A program made the translations under genes and the position numbers. Below the pieces are notes generated by a model. The model worked only from the letters and a program-made list of their open reading frames with translations, was not told where the DNA came from and searched no databases. DNA of 64,000 nucleotides from positions 21,851,194 to 21,915,193 of the forward strand of contig NC_087071.1 of NCBI RefSeq assembly GCF_963678635.1, written 5' to 3'. How positions within the stretch are numbered: the first letter of the stretch is position 1; the number at the start of each line of letters is the position of its first letter. Shown piece after piece: positions 44,745-56,884 of the stretch. The DNA comes from Symsagittifera roscoffensis. Its lineage: Eukaryota > Xenacoelomorpha > Acoela > Convolutidae.

Positions 44745-46860
44745 TCGCGTGGACGTGCTGTTAGATACATGGTACACCTGGATGTACCGAAAATGTTGCA
44801 AATTTGTTCCAAGAATCACAAAACACAGACGAAAACTCCCTCCTTGGATTTTAAATGAAACCTCGAATCTTATCAAACACAAAGCCACTGCTCAAAAACG
44901 GCAAAGTCGAAAACCAACAGACAGTAACAAACTCAAAGTTGAAAATCTTGAACTGGCTATCCACGAAGGCTCCCTAGCAGACCAAGCAAATTTTGAAATG
45001 AATATAGCTGGTCAACGAAACTTCTCAGACATTCAGAAATACTACAGATGCTTGAAGAAAAGTGGTGGAACTCCGAGCTGTGTAAGCCTCAAATGTGAAA
45101 CAGCAACAGACGATGAATCGAAAGCAAACTTATTCAATAAGTTTTTCAGCAGTGTTTTCAACAATAAGAGTACCTCCACAGTCAATGAGATCGCAGCAGA
45201 CCATGTTCCAAAGTTTTCCAAAGTAAAAATTGAAACAAACAACATCCGCGAACTAATGGTGAAGCTTAAATAAGGAAAAGCTTGTGGACCGGACGGACTA
45301 CCAAATAGAGTCCTCAAAAAACTCTCAGCAGAGCTAGCTCCATCAGTCGCATCACTTTTCAACGCGTTTTGAAATAAAGGAGAATATCCTTCTGCGTGGA
45401 AGCGTGGCTCGACTTTTCCGATGTTTAAAAAAGGAGATAAGAGAAATGTAGAGAACTACCGACCAATTACTCTCATCAGTGCTCTATCGAAAGTGTTTGA
45501 AAGGTGCAATTTCAATCAATTGTATGAACATGTTCGGCCATATCTTAGCAATTGCCAATTCGGTTTTTGCGCCAAACGTTCGGCTGTTCTACAACTGCTT
45601 TCCTTCGTCGACGAAATTTACTCCTCTCTTGATGATGCCAAAGTGGAACAACTCCATGCCTACTATATTGATTTTGAAAAAGCGACAGGTAACAGTTATT
45701 GGCAGTGCCATTTCAGGCTCCACGATAATAAGAAGCGGAGTTCTCCAGTGCTCTATTCTGCGCCCTCTTCTCTTCCTCATTTATATTAACGACCTACTCG
45801 ATGCTATCTGCTATTCTTCAACATACGTGTTTGCCGATGACTCAAAGTATTTTTCCAACTCCTGTATTTACCTACAGAGAGACCTCGACAAAGTAACCGA
45901 ATGGTTTGCAACTAACAAGATGTCGCTTAACTCTATTAAATGCAAGATACTTTCTTTCCGAGGCGAGGGCGCTCTCAGCTTATGTGGTAAAGAACTACCA
46001 GCAGAATCCCGTGAAAAAGACTTGGGCCTGAACATTTGCAATAATCTTAATTGGTCACTACATGCTAAAGAACGCTGCAGTAAATCAATGAACGCATTAT
46101 TCTCGATTAAACGCAACACCTCAGAAAAAGCACCGAGACAAACTAAACTTTCTGTATGTTGTGGATATATTGTACCAATACTCACTTATGGTAGCCAAGT
46201 GCCCTCCTACAACAAAGGAGACTTGAAAAAACTCGAAAGCGTGCAAAGAAGAGCAGCAAAATGGATAATCAGATGTGGAGAAGTCACCGCGCTACACTAG
46301 GTATACTTCCAATCTCTCTTTACACTGAACTGCACGACATTCTTTTGCTTTCACAAATTATCCAAGAAAAAACGACCTTTAGTGGAGAAAACCCCTATAA
46401 TTCGCAAGTGACACTGGCACACGGCGTGGCGCGTCCAACTACTTCAATATCACCAAAAATCGCCTGAGAAAAACAGATGAAAACTTCTGGATCCGCACTC
46501 CTTAACTTGTCAACTACCTGCAAGAGCACATTTCGTTCTTTGATAGCCCCAACCTGAAGCGACAACTGACTGTTCTCTACTGGAACTACTTTTTTACTCT
46601 GTACTCGGAAGTTGACACCTGCTTCTGGCGCATTCTATGCCCCTGCAGCTCGTGTCAACTACACAACAGACAGTTCTCTTTTTAATTGTGTCTCGTCTTT
46701 GTTTCATTTATTTGTACGGGGACATCGTCCCATTGAGCCATAGCTCAAAACCCAATTTTATTAATATTTTTTATACAATTGTTTTTCTGAAGTTTAAAAT
46801 TAACTAGATAACTTAGTTCATTTAAAATAAATGAAAATGGATGCTGTCCCCAGTTTTCTT
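44745..46860 (+). mobile_element. 5'-truncated LINE with internally deleted reverse transcriptase
   Basis: Non-LTR retrotransposon copy in the sense orientation of the receptor gene. It lacks the endonuclease and starts in the linker before the RT. RT blocks in order are GKACGPDGLPNRVLKKLSAE, MFKKGDKRNVENYRPITLIS, CQFGFCAKRSAVLQLLSFVD, YYIDFEKA, then directly SGVLQCSILRPLLFLIYIND and VFADDSKYF (the FADD catalytic motif), and finally ILTYGSQVPSY. The segment expected after DFEKA (FD.V.H..L) is missing, and the frame shifts at that junction near 45690. In-frame stops occur at 45271 and 45372. The 3' end lies near 46855 (ATGAAAATGGATGCTGTCCCC). The type resembles the jockey/CR1 clades. Confidence 0.85.
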
Positions 46861-46984
46861 TTCGTTTCTCGTCTCGCAAAGTTTAACCAGAAAATATGCA
46901 TTTGTCAAATGATATAAGAAGAGTATTTGCAAAACGAGTATAGAGTACTCAATTTCTAAGTCTAAACTTTCTAAAATTTCAAAA

Positions 46985-47155
46985 TGTTTCTATTCCCCCC
47001 AACGTTGGCCACTTACCTCCCTAACCCCCTTTCCCTTCAAACCCCCTCCCCCCAACATTTGTCCATTTAATTTTACCCCAACATCAACCCCTACCAAACA
47101 GAACTAGCTACCCTCTCTCCACTAGAACCAACCAACACCACTCCCATCCCGCGTT
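46985..47155. repeat. C-rich low-complexity tract
   Basis: CCCCCC-rich, G-poor strand between AT-rich sequences. A simple polypyrimidine/A expansion with no coding content. Confidence 0.5.
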
Positions 47156-47764
47156 GTAATTCGTGAAACCCCTCAAAAATTTGAATTGATTTTTATTTCG
47201 AACAACTTTTTTTTGAAAATTTTGGGAAATGTTAGAAAGCTTTCCTTACAAATTGCAATGTTTCAATTTCAGCGCGCTATTTTTCTCAAAATTAGTATTT
47301 TCAAACATATATACCTCAAAACGTTGTCCATCTCCAATTTTCAGACCTTCCCCCAGCAAGTTTTCGAAAAATGTAGGAAAATTGTTGAAAAACAACAAAA
47401 TTGAGTATTATAAAATGAGTAACAAACCAATTATTAACCAACTATAGCTTAAAACCTGCAAACGACTTACTGTGCGTTAAAATTTGCATCTCATTAACGT
47501 GGAGTTTCATTATCTTTATCTATAAAATTGAAGAAATATCGATTATATTTGTCATGCAATAAATTTCAAAGCTTCCTCAATAACAGCAATATAATCCATT
47601 TCAAATCAACTATAATGTCTTAGTTCTAATTTTTATAGTCACTGCCAAAAACACTCAATTTTAATCGATTTTCATCCCAGGAACTTCAATTCTGGAAGGT
47701 CAATTAACCTGGACTATAAAGATTTAGATGAAAAAATGCAAGCAAGCATCAAAAATTAGTTTTG

Positions 47765-47920
47765 AACTGTGATGCCCTCATTTAGATACGCAAACAAGCT
47801 TTAATTATTGAATCAAGCAATACTGTTGTTTGAAAGGGCAATTTGTTTAAATAGTGATGCCCACGTTTAGATAAGCAAACAAGCTTAAATTCTTAAATCA
47901 AGCTATAGTATTTTTCTTTT
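47765..47920. repeat. 84-bp tandem duplication
   Basis: GTGATGCCCTCATTTAGATACGCAAACAAGCTTTAATT and GTGATGCCCACGTTTAGATAAGCAAACAAGCTTAAATT are two diverged units about 84 bp apart, each followed by AATCAAGC. Confidence 0.6.
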
Positions 47921-48239
47921 TTTTGTGTTTAATAGATTCCAGCAAAAGTTTCCTGTTTTACAAGTTCGGCAATCCATTCAAATTTTGTCTATAGGTAACA
48001 CATTCAGAATTTTAGAAAAACAGTTTGTCTCCTACGCTTCAAAAGGACATAACTAAGTTTAGAATATGCGAAAAAAGGTTCGGAGATGGCTGGTTAAAAC
48101 TTGGGAAATTTTCAGCCGAAAAAACCCAGCCAGGCTCAAATTTTCCGTAAGTGTCTTCAAAACAAAAAGTGGGCTAGTATTAATTTCTATTGCTCAACAA
48201 TTGAAAGAAAAGTTAACGTTTTAATTAGGTTTTTAGTCA

Positions 48240-49597
48240 AAAGTTGAAGTTCTATACTTTATAATTAAACGGTAAAAAGAGTTCTGAATAATTGCCATTT
48301 TCCTGCATCAGATCAAAGTAACTGACATGGCAAGAAGCATTTATATGAACAAGAATTGGGCTACAAAACTAGCTAAGAGTAGCCCAGAAAAAAATTTGAC
48401 TAAAACTCAAATCATATCATAGAAATTTACACCAACAAGATAGCAGCTTAATTATCAGTTGCTGAAAAACCAAAAATCTTATCCTGTTTTTGTAAAAAGT
48501 ATATTCATTTCTGAGACAAGATATCAAGCAAAACATTCTTCGAGAATGGATATTACGGCGGTAGAAGACTGAAGTAACCGCAACGTTGTTCAACTCATTT
48601 TGTTCCTTTGAAGTTTAATTCTAGCTAATCAAGACAAAAACAAATAAACACAGGCTTCCACAGAAACTAACAAACAAAACTACCACTGAATGCGACATCT
48701 ACGACAACTGCAACGAACACGACGAGCAGCTATGGCGAGCTAGCGATGCCAAACAAAATGTTCCACGCCCAGAGATAACTGCTCGTCGTCCCACAAGAGC
48801 GCCTGTTCAAACGGTTACAAAAATTCACAGCTAATATCATTTTAGATTAAACGGCTGAGAAAAAGAAAAGTCTCAATTTTCAGAGGACGCCACTACCTAC
48901 TTTATAAACCACCCAACAAAAGTTGAAGTTCTATACTTTATAATTAAACGGTAAAAAGAGTTCTGAATAATTGCCATTTTCCTGCATCAGATCAAAGTAA
49001 CTGACATGGCAAGAAGCATTTATATGAACAAGAATTGGGCTACAAAACTAGCTAAGAGTAGCCCAGAAAAAAATTTGACTAAAACTCAAATCATATCATA
49101 GAAATTTACACCAACAAGATAGCAGCTTAATTATCAGTTGCTGAAAAACCAAAAATCTTATCCTGTTTTTGTAAAAAGTATATTCATTTCTGAGACAAGA
49201 TATCAAGCAAAACATTCTTCGAGAATGGATATTACGGCGGTAGAAGACTGAAGTAACCGCAACGTTGTTCAACTCATTTTGTTCCTTTGAAGTTTAATTC
49301 TAGCTAATCAAGACAAAAACAAATAAACACAGGCTTCCACAGAAACTAACAAACAAAACTACCACTGAATGCGACATCTACGACAACTGCAACGAACACG
49401 ACGAGCAGCTATGGCGAGCTAGCGATGCCAAACAAAATGTTCCACGCCCAGAGATAACTGCTCGTCGTCCCACAAGAGCGCCTGTTCAAACGGTTACAAA
49501 AATTCACAGCTAATATCATTTTAGATTAAACGGCTGAGAAAAAGAAAAGTCTCAATTTTCAGAGGACGCCACTACCTACTTTATAAACCACCCAACT
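48240..49597. repeat. Perfect tandem duplication, 2 x 679 bp
   Basis: 48240-48918 and 48919-49597 are identical at every position I compared. The unit begins AAAGTTGAAGTTCTATACTT and ends TTATAAACCACCCAAC. There is no TG..CA boundary, no internal gap and no primer-binding site, so it does not look like paired LTRs. It is either a very recent local duplication in the retroelement-derived region or an assembly duplication. Confidence 0.9.
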
Positions 49598-49756
49598 GAA
49601 CACGTCAGTACAGAGGAAAAAGGTGAACACGACGACATCAAGATTCTCTAAACAGATGCTACGAAAGAAAAAAAAAACAATAAAGAAAATTACAACTTCA
49701 GAAATTTTCGTACCAACAAATCAAACCTTTTAAAAAACCAACTTAGCCAAGCAGCA

Positions 49757-50525
49757 GTGAACAACATGCTAGTGCAGCAACATACCATGCATCCATGCAA
49801 CATTGATATATTTGGACAGCCAAAGCAAACTACAAATATAATGACAAGTTGCAGTGATCTTCAGCAATATCAGACCCGACAATGCAGCCACCATGGACAC
49901 CTTATTGGACCGCCAGGTTCAAATTTTCTAAAAAATCAACATCAAGTTAAAAACTCACAATTTGCAATCCTTTGCCAACATCTACAGCCTTCCCTTGAAC
50001 AAACACTCAGAGTTCAACGCAGAAACCAAAATCTTTTTTGGTTGACCAAATAATCAAATGAGTTCAAAAAAACGTTGGAGCCAGATGACACAACAAACAA
50101 AGATCAAGATTTCACTGATCAATTGCTTCACAATAAAATGGACCCAAAAATGCCCAACCTCCGACACTGAAAAATTTACCCATCTGTGGATATTGACAAC
50201 AGGAAAAGCCAACTTACCATCTGTGGATTCGCTTTTAACAACAAAAAGTACAACGCAGTTCTTCGATGACTATGATACGAAACACGGATGGCCATTAATC
50301 ATCAGCAATAGCTTCGTTGACCAAATCAAGAAATTCAAGCAGCCATCAATCGATCTCATTGATTCGTATACGGACTTTTCGTCACTCATCACTAAAATAT
50401 GGTGTCGGCAAAATTTAACACTAGCAGCAGCTTTAATGGGCGCGAATCATACCCATATCAACGAGCTGCCTTACTGCTTTGCCTTCAACGATTGGAAAAT
50501 ACAGTTCGCATCAGCATGCGACTAG
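49757..50525 (+). pseudogene. Retroelement-type ORFs in two frames (unassigned)
   Basis: Frame one (49757-50053, 98 codons) is Gln/His/Asn rich. Frame two (50058-50525) follows after 4 bp and contains GKANLPSVDSLLTTKSTTQF, KHGWPLIISNSFVDQIKKF and LAAALMGANHTHINELPYC, ending with TAG at 50523-50525. The balanced composition and plus-strand frames continue the Ty3-like element that is recognisable at 54.9-56.4 kb. I cannot say whether these are gag- or env-like. Part of frame two is duplicated at 52039-52371. Confidence 0.4.
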
Positions 50526-53500
50526 TAACCACCCATGCAACAGCAACAGATTAGCCGTGGCTTGAGCTATTTACACTAAGGACTTTCACGACCTCGATAC
50601 GCCAAGGGATCTCGACTATCAAAAAACTAGCCTTTGCAACAAAAAAAGTTAAAAAACGAAACAGCGTTCCCAAAACCCATGCCACTTTGGCAGATATAAC
50701 CACCATCCAGCATCAATGTTTTCGAGCAAATGATCGACGGAAACACTGCCAATCGTGAAACAATTGGAGCGGTTTCATGTTTTAACAGTACACGACAATC
50801 GAGAACAACAGCGCTCACAGTTCAACACCAAACAAAAGCCAAAATTATAAAATTATCTAGCCAGGCAAAAGAACACACTTTTTACTAGCACACTACGTTT
50901 CTTATTACAACGACAAGATCATCGACGTGTAAGTACCAACAGTTGTATATCACTCAAAACAGCACAGGTTTCTGGAACTAGAAGACATAAAACACAGCAA
51001 ACAGTTCCTCGTTATAGGGGATGACACAATTCATTCTCTCGGAAAATTTTATAGAGCACTTGATCTTCGAAACGTTTCCTATCAAGGATGACTTCAACCC
51101 CACACAGCTGAAATCAGCAAACTTAGTTTCAGTGGTAGAAAAAACGAGCACTTGATCCTCATCACCTTCCCCAAGTTGAGCAACAAAAAACAAAAAGCCT
51201 CGTACTAAGAACAGACAACAAAACTGCAGTGAAGACCCAAGCAGAACCTCGAGTGACTTGGCAGCAAAGCAAAACCAGAAGAAAAAATCACTGATTTCAA
51301 TCAAAATACCCCTAAATAGAACATACATTTTGTTACGAATACCATGAAATTCTTCAACCAAAACGTTTTGCAGAACAAACAAACAAATGACATGCCGTTT
51401 GAGACTAATGACAGAATCGAAACTTAGCCAGCCGACGAAAATAACTAAAGTTTTGAACAACACATTTGACATCTACCACGAAATTTTTCAGCCTCAACGT
51501 TTAACGACAGCGATGAACTTCAACGCATACGTCTTATCACAGTCAAAAGCTTGCTTTTGACCCAACATAAGAAAAAAAATTGCCACCTTTCATAAAAATA
51601 ATCCAATTAGCTGAAGTGTCAACAAAAAGTTCGAGATTAATTAAGACGTAGGTTACAAAACATTCGCGAGATAATCTTATTCTCAAACTTAAGATTTAAA
51701 AAAAATCAAGGTTATGGACTATAAGTTTACGATGCATTGGAACCGCTGCAAGAAGCAAAAGATTTCGAGAAGGAGACAATGATCTCAAAGAACAAATGTA
51801 TTAGAGTCAGACAGAAGCAATATAACACAAAGCCAGCAACACCCTAACCAACAACAACTTTTGGCATAGTTGCAGCCACAAAGCATCAAGACTACAAACA
51901 TAAACCTAGCCGACTTTCTTCTTCTTACTCTTACTACTTTCTTCTTCTTACAAGATTTCACTGATCAATTGCTTCACAATAAAATGGACCCAAAAATGCC
52001 CAACCTCCGACACTGAAAAATTTACCCATCTGTGGATATTGACAACAGGAAAAGCCAACTTACCATCTGTGGATTCACTTTTAACAACAAAAAGTACAAC
52101 GCAGTTCTTCGATGACTATGATACGAAACACGGATGGCCATTAATCATCAGCAATAGCTTCGTTGACCAAATCAAGAAATTCAAGCAGCCATCAATCGAT
52201 CTCATTGATTCGTATACGGACTTTTCGTCACTCATCACTAAAATATGGTGTCGGCAAAATTTAACACTAGCAGCAGCTTTAATGGGCGCGAATCATACCC
52301 ATATCAACGAGCTGCCTAACTGCTTTGCCTTCAACGATTGGAAAATACAGTTCGCATCAGCATGCGACTAGTAACCACCCATGCAACAGCAACAGACTAG
52401 CCGTGGCTTGAGCTATTTACACTAAGGACTTTCACGACCTCGATACGCCAAGGGATCTCGACTATCAAAAAACTAGCCTTTGCAACAAAAAAAGTTAAAA
52501 AACGAAACAGCGTTCCCAAAACCCATGCCACTTTGGCAGATATAACCACCATCCAGCATCAATGTTTTCGAGCAAATGATCGACGGAAACACTGCCAATC
52601 GTGAAACAATTGGAGCGGTTTCATGTTTTAACAGTACACGACAATCGAGAACAACAGCGCTCACAGTTCAACACCAAACAAAAGCCAAAATTATAAAATT
52701 ATCTAGCCAGGCAAAAGAACACACTTTTTACTAGCACACTACGTTTCTTATTACAACGACAAGATCATCGACGTGTAAGTACCAACAGTTGTATATCACT
52801 CAAAACAGCACAGGTTTCTGGAACTAGAAGACATAAAACACAGCAAACAGTTCCTCGTTATAGGGGATGACACAATTCATTCTCTCGGAAAATTTTATAG
52901 AGCACTTGATCTTCGTAACGTTTCCTATCAAGGATGACTTCAACCCCACACAGCTGAAATCAGCAAACTTAGTTTCAGTGGTAGAAAAAACGAGCACTTG
53001 ATCCTCATCACCTTCCCCAAGTTGAGCAACAAAAAACAAAAAGCCTCGTACTAAGAACAGACAACAAAACTGCAGTGAAGACCCAAGCAGAACCTCGAGT
53101 GACTTGGCAGCAAAGCAAAACCAGAAGAAAAAATCACTGATTTCAATCAAAATACCCCTAAATAGAACATACATTTTGTTACGAATACCATGAAATTCTT
53201 CAACCAAAACGTTTTGCAGAACAAACAAACAAATGACATGCCGTTTGAGACTAATGACAGAATCGAAACTTAGCCAGCCGACGAAAATAACTAAAGTTTT
53301 GAACAACACATTTGACATATACCACGAAATTTTTCAGCCTCAACGTTTAACGACAGCGATGAACTTCAACGCATACGTCTTATCACAGTCAAAAGCTTGC
53401 TTTTGACCCAACATAAGAAAAAAAATTGCCACCTTTCATAAAAATAATCCAATTAGCTGAAGTGTCAACAAAAAGTTCGAGATTAATTAAGACGTAGGTT

Positions 53501-53775
53501 ACAAAACATTCGCGAGATAATCTTATTCTCAAACTTAAGATTTAAAAAAAATCAAGGTTATGGACTATAAGTTTACGATGCATTGGAACCGCTGCAAGAA
53601 GCAAAAGATTTCGAGAAGGAGACAATGATCTCAAAGAACAAATGTATTAGAGTCAGACAGAAGCAATATAACACAAAGCCAGCAACACCCTAACCAACAA
53701 CAACTTTTGGCATAGTTGCAGCCACAAAGCATCAAGACTACAAACATAAACCTAGCCGACTTTCTTCTTCTTACT
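50105..53775. repeat. Near-perfect tandem duplication, 2 x ~1846 bp
   Basis: 50105-51950 is repeated at 51951-53775 with only a handful of substitutions (for example GGATTCGCTT/GGATTCACTT, TGCCTTACTG/TGCCTAACTG, CTTCGAAACG/CTTCGTAACG, CATCTACC/CATATACC). The junction lies in CTTTCTTCTTCTTAC repeats (51915-51950 and 53760-53775), which would supply microhomology. The minus-strand 164-codon frames present in both units (50978-51472, 52824-53318) appear twice only because of this duplication. Confidence 0.93.
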
Positions 53776-53949
53776 CCACAAATCTCTGAGACAGTCACAA
53801 ATGGCATTCGCAGAGCCGAATTTAACATCAGTTTAGGATCTCTCTTTCTTTTCCCTAACTTTTTTTGCAACGGCAAAATGAGGCTAACTATAAATTGGAA
53901 TTTACAACAATTAAATTATCACGAAGCTGCTTACATGCTAAACTGAAAA

Positions 53950-54885
53950 ACTTGCCTAGTTACTTGAAAATAAAAAAATTCAAAAAGGGCAATTAGAAAT
54001 AACATTAAGCAACCAAATGAATCTAAATATCAAGTATTAGAAAGTGTAAAAATTCATAAAAGTAAAAAAATATAAAGATACCTGTTTAAAATGTGAGGCA
54101 AACAGCGTTTTTGCTTAAATATTTTATGCAAATCTGGACCTTAAGTTTCTAGTCATCTTCGACCAGCCACTTGTTTAGTCAACTTTTGTTATATGTTAGA
54201 CTAGTGACTCTGTCTAATTTAGTTTTTCAAGGTTTAGGATGTGACTAAAGCAAAAACAGGTTCAGAAAATGGGCGGCTCGATGTATGGAACAACTTCTTT
54301 AGGATAAATTATTCTCGACTTGTGACTCCAAAATTATACAAAACTTTACATAATACAAAAATATTCAAAACAGTGTTTTCTATATTTTTATACTACTTTG
54401 ACTTCACATAATAACATATGTTATGACCTAGAAACTTGACTTCAGTTTTGCATTTTTGATAGTAGATAACCTAGCGTTAAATTTTTGCAGCTTTAATATA
54501 AGGGTCACAATAAATTTAGCTAATTTTCAACAGTGACAGAAATTTGGGTTATGTGGTTCAGTTGAACTGCGTACAATGATATATGGCGACTAGCAGTTTG
54601 ATACACTAAAGGTTGTTTATCACACGTGTTTAATGTATCTATTGCGACACTCGAACAAAAAAACTATGCGAAACAATTGACACATCTGAAACATGAAATT
54701 TGCATCATATATCGTCAATTTTTCTCTAAAACAGGCCGAACGCTTTTTAAAGTAATTCTGTTTTTACTGGACTTTGCTTAGTTATGTACGCAATCAACGG
54801 TTTGACATTTCTTCGAACAATTTGTTCTCTGAACAGTCGACTCACAGCGCTTTGCTGGGATTATCTAGTCGTCATTCGTTTCCGG
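53950..54885. other. AT-rich stretch inside retroelement region
   Basis: No RT or RNase H motif is found where a Ty3-like polymerase would be expected. The region looks decayed or replaced. Confidence 0.35.
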
Positions 54886-54889
54886 GCTA

Positions 54890-55420
54890 AGTGTTACAGG
54901 TAGACTTAGTCGGACCATTTCAATCATCTATTTTTGCGTACAAACTAACAGCTATAGATGTTTTTACAAAGTATCTCTTTGCGGTTCCTTTGAAAGATCC
55001 TACCGCAAAATTGCAGCAAAAACGTTGGTCTCGTCTAAGCACACCTACTTACCTGCAAAGATTTTAGCAGATTTAGCAACCCATTCTACCGCACAAATGA
55101 TGCATGAATAAGCAATGCTATTAGAAAATGAATGAAAACACAACAAATTGAAGCTTCCACAAATTTTAGGACTTATTGATTGTTCACTTGGAGCTTTAAA
55201 ACGCATTCTCTAAAATGAAATTTCAAAAAAATTGATAGACTGGCATCAAAATACTGAGTTGTTCCAAACATAACACATCATACTACACAACAATAGGATG
55301 AACACCTTCGCTATTATTTCACGGTCGTGAGCCCATAAAACCAACATTCTTTAGGTTCACAAACTCAATATTTTCTACGCAAGCACCTAGTTTGATTTTA
55401 ATCGCGATCATAAAGGTGTA
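54890..55420 (+). pseudogene. Ty3/gypsy-like LTR-retrotransposon integrase, broken
   Basis: The frame reads LQVDLVGPFQSSIFAYKLTA then IDVFTKYLFAVPLKD (54897-55000). This is the core strand pair of a retroviral-type integrase with the first catalytic Asp in VDLVG. A frame change leads to ILADLATHSTAQMMHE with the second Asp, followed by a stop. KLPQILGLIDCSLGALKRIL follows, where the usual Glu reads Asp. Further on comes SLLFHGREPIKP and RFTNSIFSTQ, the typical integrase C-terminal part. Stops and frameshifts show that it is dead. Confidence 0.75.
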
Positions 55421-55501
55421 TTAGTTCATAAAACATAATCACAAGTTTTTATAAATCCAGAAGTTATTTTGATGAAAAATCAAATGCTCGCCAGTTTCAT
55501 C

Positions 55502-55877
55502 AAAGAACCGGTATCAAATATTGGTGCTCCGGGCTCTGAATCTACATCAATCACAGATAGCAAAGGTTCCGTCAGACCTGAAACATTTGATTTCTTTGAT
55601 AAATCAGTTATCAATTTTTGCTTTTGAATTTGATGGTTATGGTCTTACCCGTGCAGATTCGAAGATTCTTTTCGATCCGAGAGTTTGGATAATCCGGAGG
55701 TAATTGAGTGTAATGAGCAAATATTGTCAAAAAGTAGAATGTACCAGCTTCTAATTCAACCAAATTGAAAGAGACCGACAATTTGTCGTCTGCAAAATAT
55801 AAAACGTCAATTTTTTCGTCGCATGAAATGCAAACTATGTGATGCTCAGCCCACGTGAACTGATAATGCGGATGAAT
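55502..55877 (-). pseudogene. Inverted copy of receptor exon-intron-exon segment
   Basis: The reverse complement matches 62650-63028: the 3' two-thirds of the exon at 62585-62881, its donor TGCACGG|GTAAGACC, the complete 71-bp intron, its acceptor TTTCAG, and the first 76 bases of the next exon. The peptides are nearly identical (YQFTWAEHHIVCISCDEKID, VLYFADDKLSVSFNLVELEA). Small differences occur, for example THYTQLPPDYP-like against HYIRVPPDDP. Because the intron is kept, the copying was at DNA level and not through mature mRNA. It sits between integrase remnants of the LTR element and about 6.8 kb from its source. Confidence 0.9.
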
Positions 55878-55974
55878 CAGAATGCACGCGATCAGAATTT
55901 GCCTCAAAACCGTTTTAAATTAGTTGGTCGTGTTTAGAATTGAAAAGTTTTATGTTACATCCAATTACTTGATG

Positions 55975-56375
55975 AGAAAGATGAGGAACAAATCACACAC
56001 CAGTAGTTCATCGGATGCGACTGAAGCGCTTTGAGCCTCAATCACCAGTTGAAGATCTATCAGTATTCGATGAGAAAAACTTCGTGGCTGATCCTTTGCT
56101 CTGCCAATACAGAGGTGAGCCCGCACTAATCGGTTCTCAACTTCCAAACGTCGACGTCAGTCTTGGACGTGACACAGGAGCTTGACGTTTCAACGCCCGA
56201 TGTTCCTAATATTCAGTGGACATTCGGAGGAAATGCACCTCAACCAGTTGCAACAACACTTCCGCAAGCTCGATTTACTGCACCACTGTCACACCAACGT
56301 CAAATTCAAGAAGTTCCTGAAACCATTCAGCAGAACTAGAGCGTGATTCCAGCAATTCAGGCGGAGTAACCCAAT
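55975..56375 (+). pseudogene. LTR-element C-terminal tail (after integrase)
   Basis: Plus-strand frames RFEPQSPVEDLSVFDEKNFV followed by ADPLLCQYRGEP (about 56025-56110), then VSTPDVPNIQWTFGGNAPQP and TTLPQARFTAPLSHQRQIQE up to a TAG near 56337. The Pro/Gln-rich, low-complexity character and position suit the tail of a gag-pol polyprotein. Frame changes and stops occur. Confidence 0.45.
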
Positions 56376-56554
56376 GAAACCGATTAACTGGTACCTCCTA
56401 TTTGTGACTTCAACGATTCGGCTGGTGCAAATGAAGAACTTAGAGATACAGATTTTGCTTTTTTATTTTTCCCAAAGCCAGCAGTATCGCCAAATTTTCA
56501 CAGCACTGAAAAAAATTTTGTATTTGAAGGACAAGAGGCGCCTTGAACTGACAA

Positions 56555-56850
56555 CTATAAATCAGAACACTTGTATTTTCCTTTCCGAATAACACACATG
56601 TAACTACATTCTGCAGGAAAACAACAGTACTCGCCGGGCGAAACCAAGGCAAATTCGCCCTTTGCCAATTCTTGTGCAAACCAACTCATTCGAATAAAAT
56701 TAAAAAGAATGTTTGAAGAATCCAACGCATAATATTCAGGAACAAATCCTTTGAAAACGAAAAAACCCATCCCTGTCGTTTCTACCTTGTGATCAGTTGA
56801 TGGTGTAAGATTTACGCGCATCTTGTGAATTTTAGCAACAGAAAACTGTC
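56555..56850 (-). other. Minus-strand coding-like block of unknown origin
   Basis: Following an acceptor-like TTGTGTTGAAAG|GA (AG at 56851-56852), the frame reads VAKIHKMRVNLTPSTDHKVE, GMGFFVFKGFVPEYYALDSS, FIRMSWFAQELAKGEFALVS and PGEYCCFPAECSYMCVIRKG. The composition is protein-like, with a Cys cluster near the end. There is no donor before the stop at 56555. It could be an exon fragment carried with the inverted receptor copy (same strand) or part of another element. It is not recognised. Confidence 0.35.
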
Positions 56851-56884
56851 CTTTCAACACAATACACAGATGAACAAACACCGC

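Noticed and set aside
48240-49597. Paired LTRs of a retrotransposon
   Set aside because: The copies are directly adjacent, do not begin TG or end CA, and have no primer-binding site or polypurine tract between or beside them.
50978-51472. 164-codon minus-strand ORF, repeated at 52824-53318
   Set aside because: Phe/Leu/Cys-rich frame opposite the retroelement's coding strand. Its repetition follows from the 1846-bp duplication, and no domain or splice context supports it.
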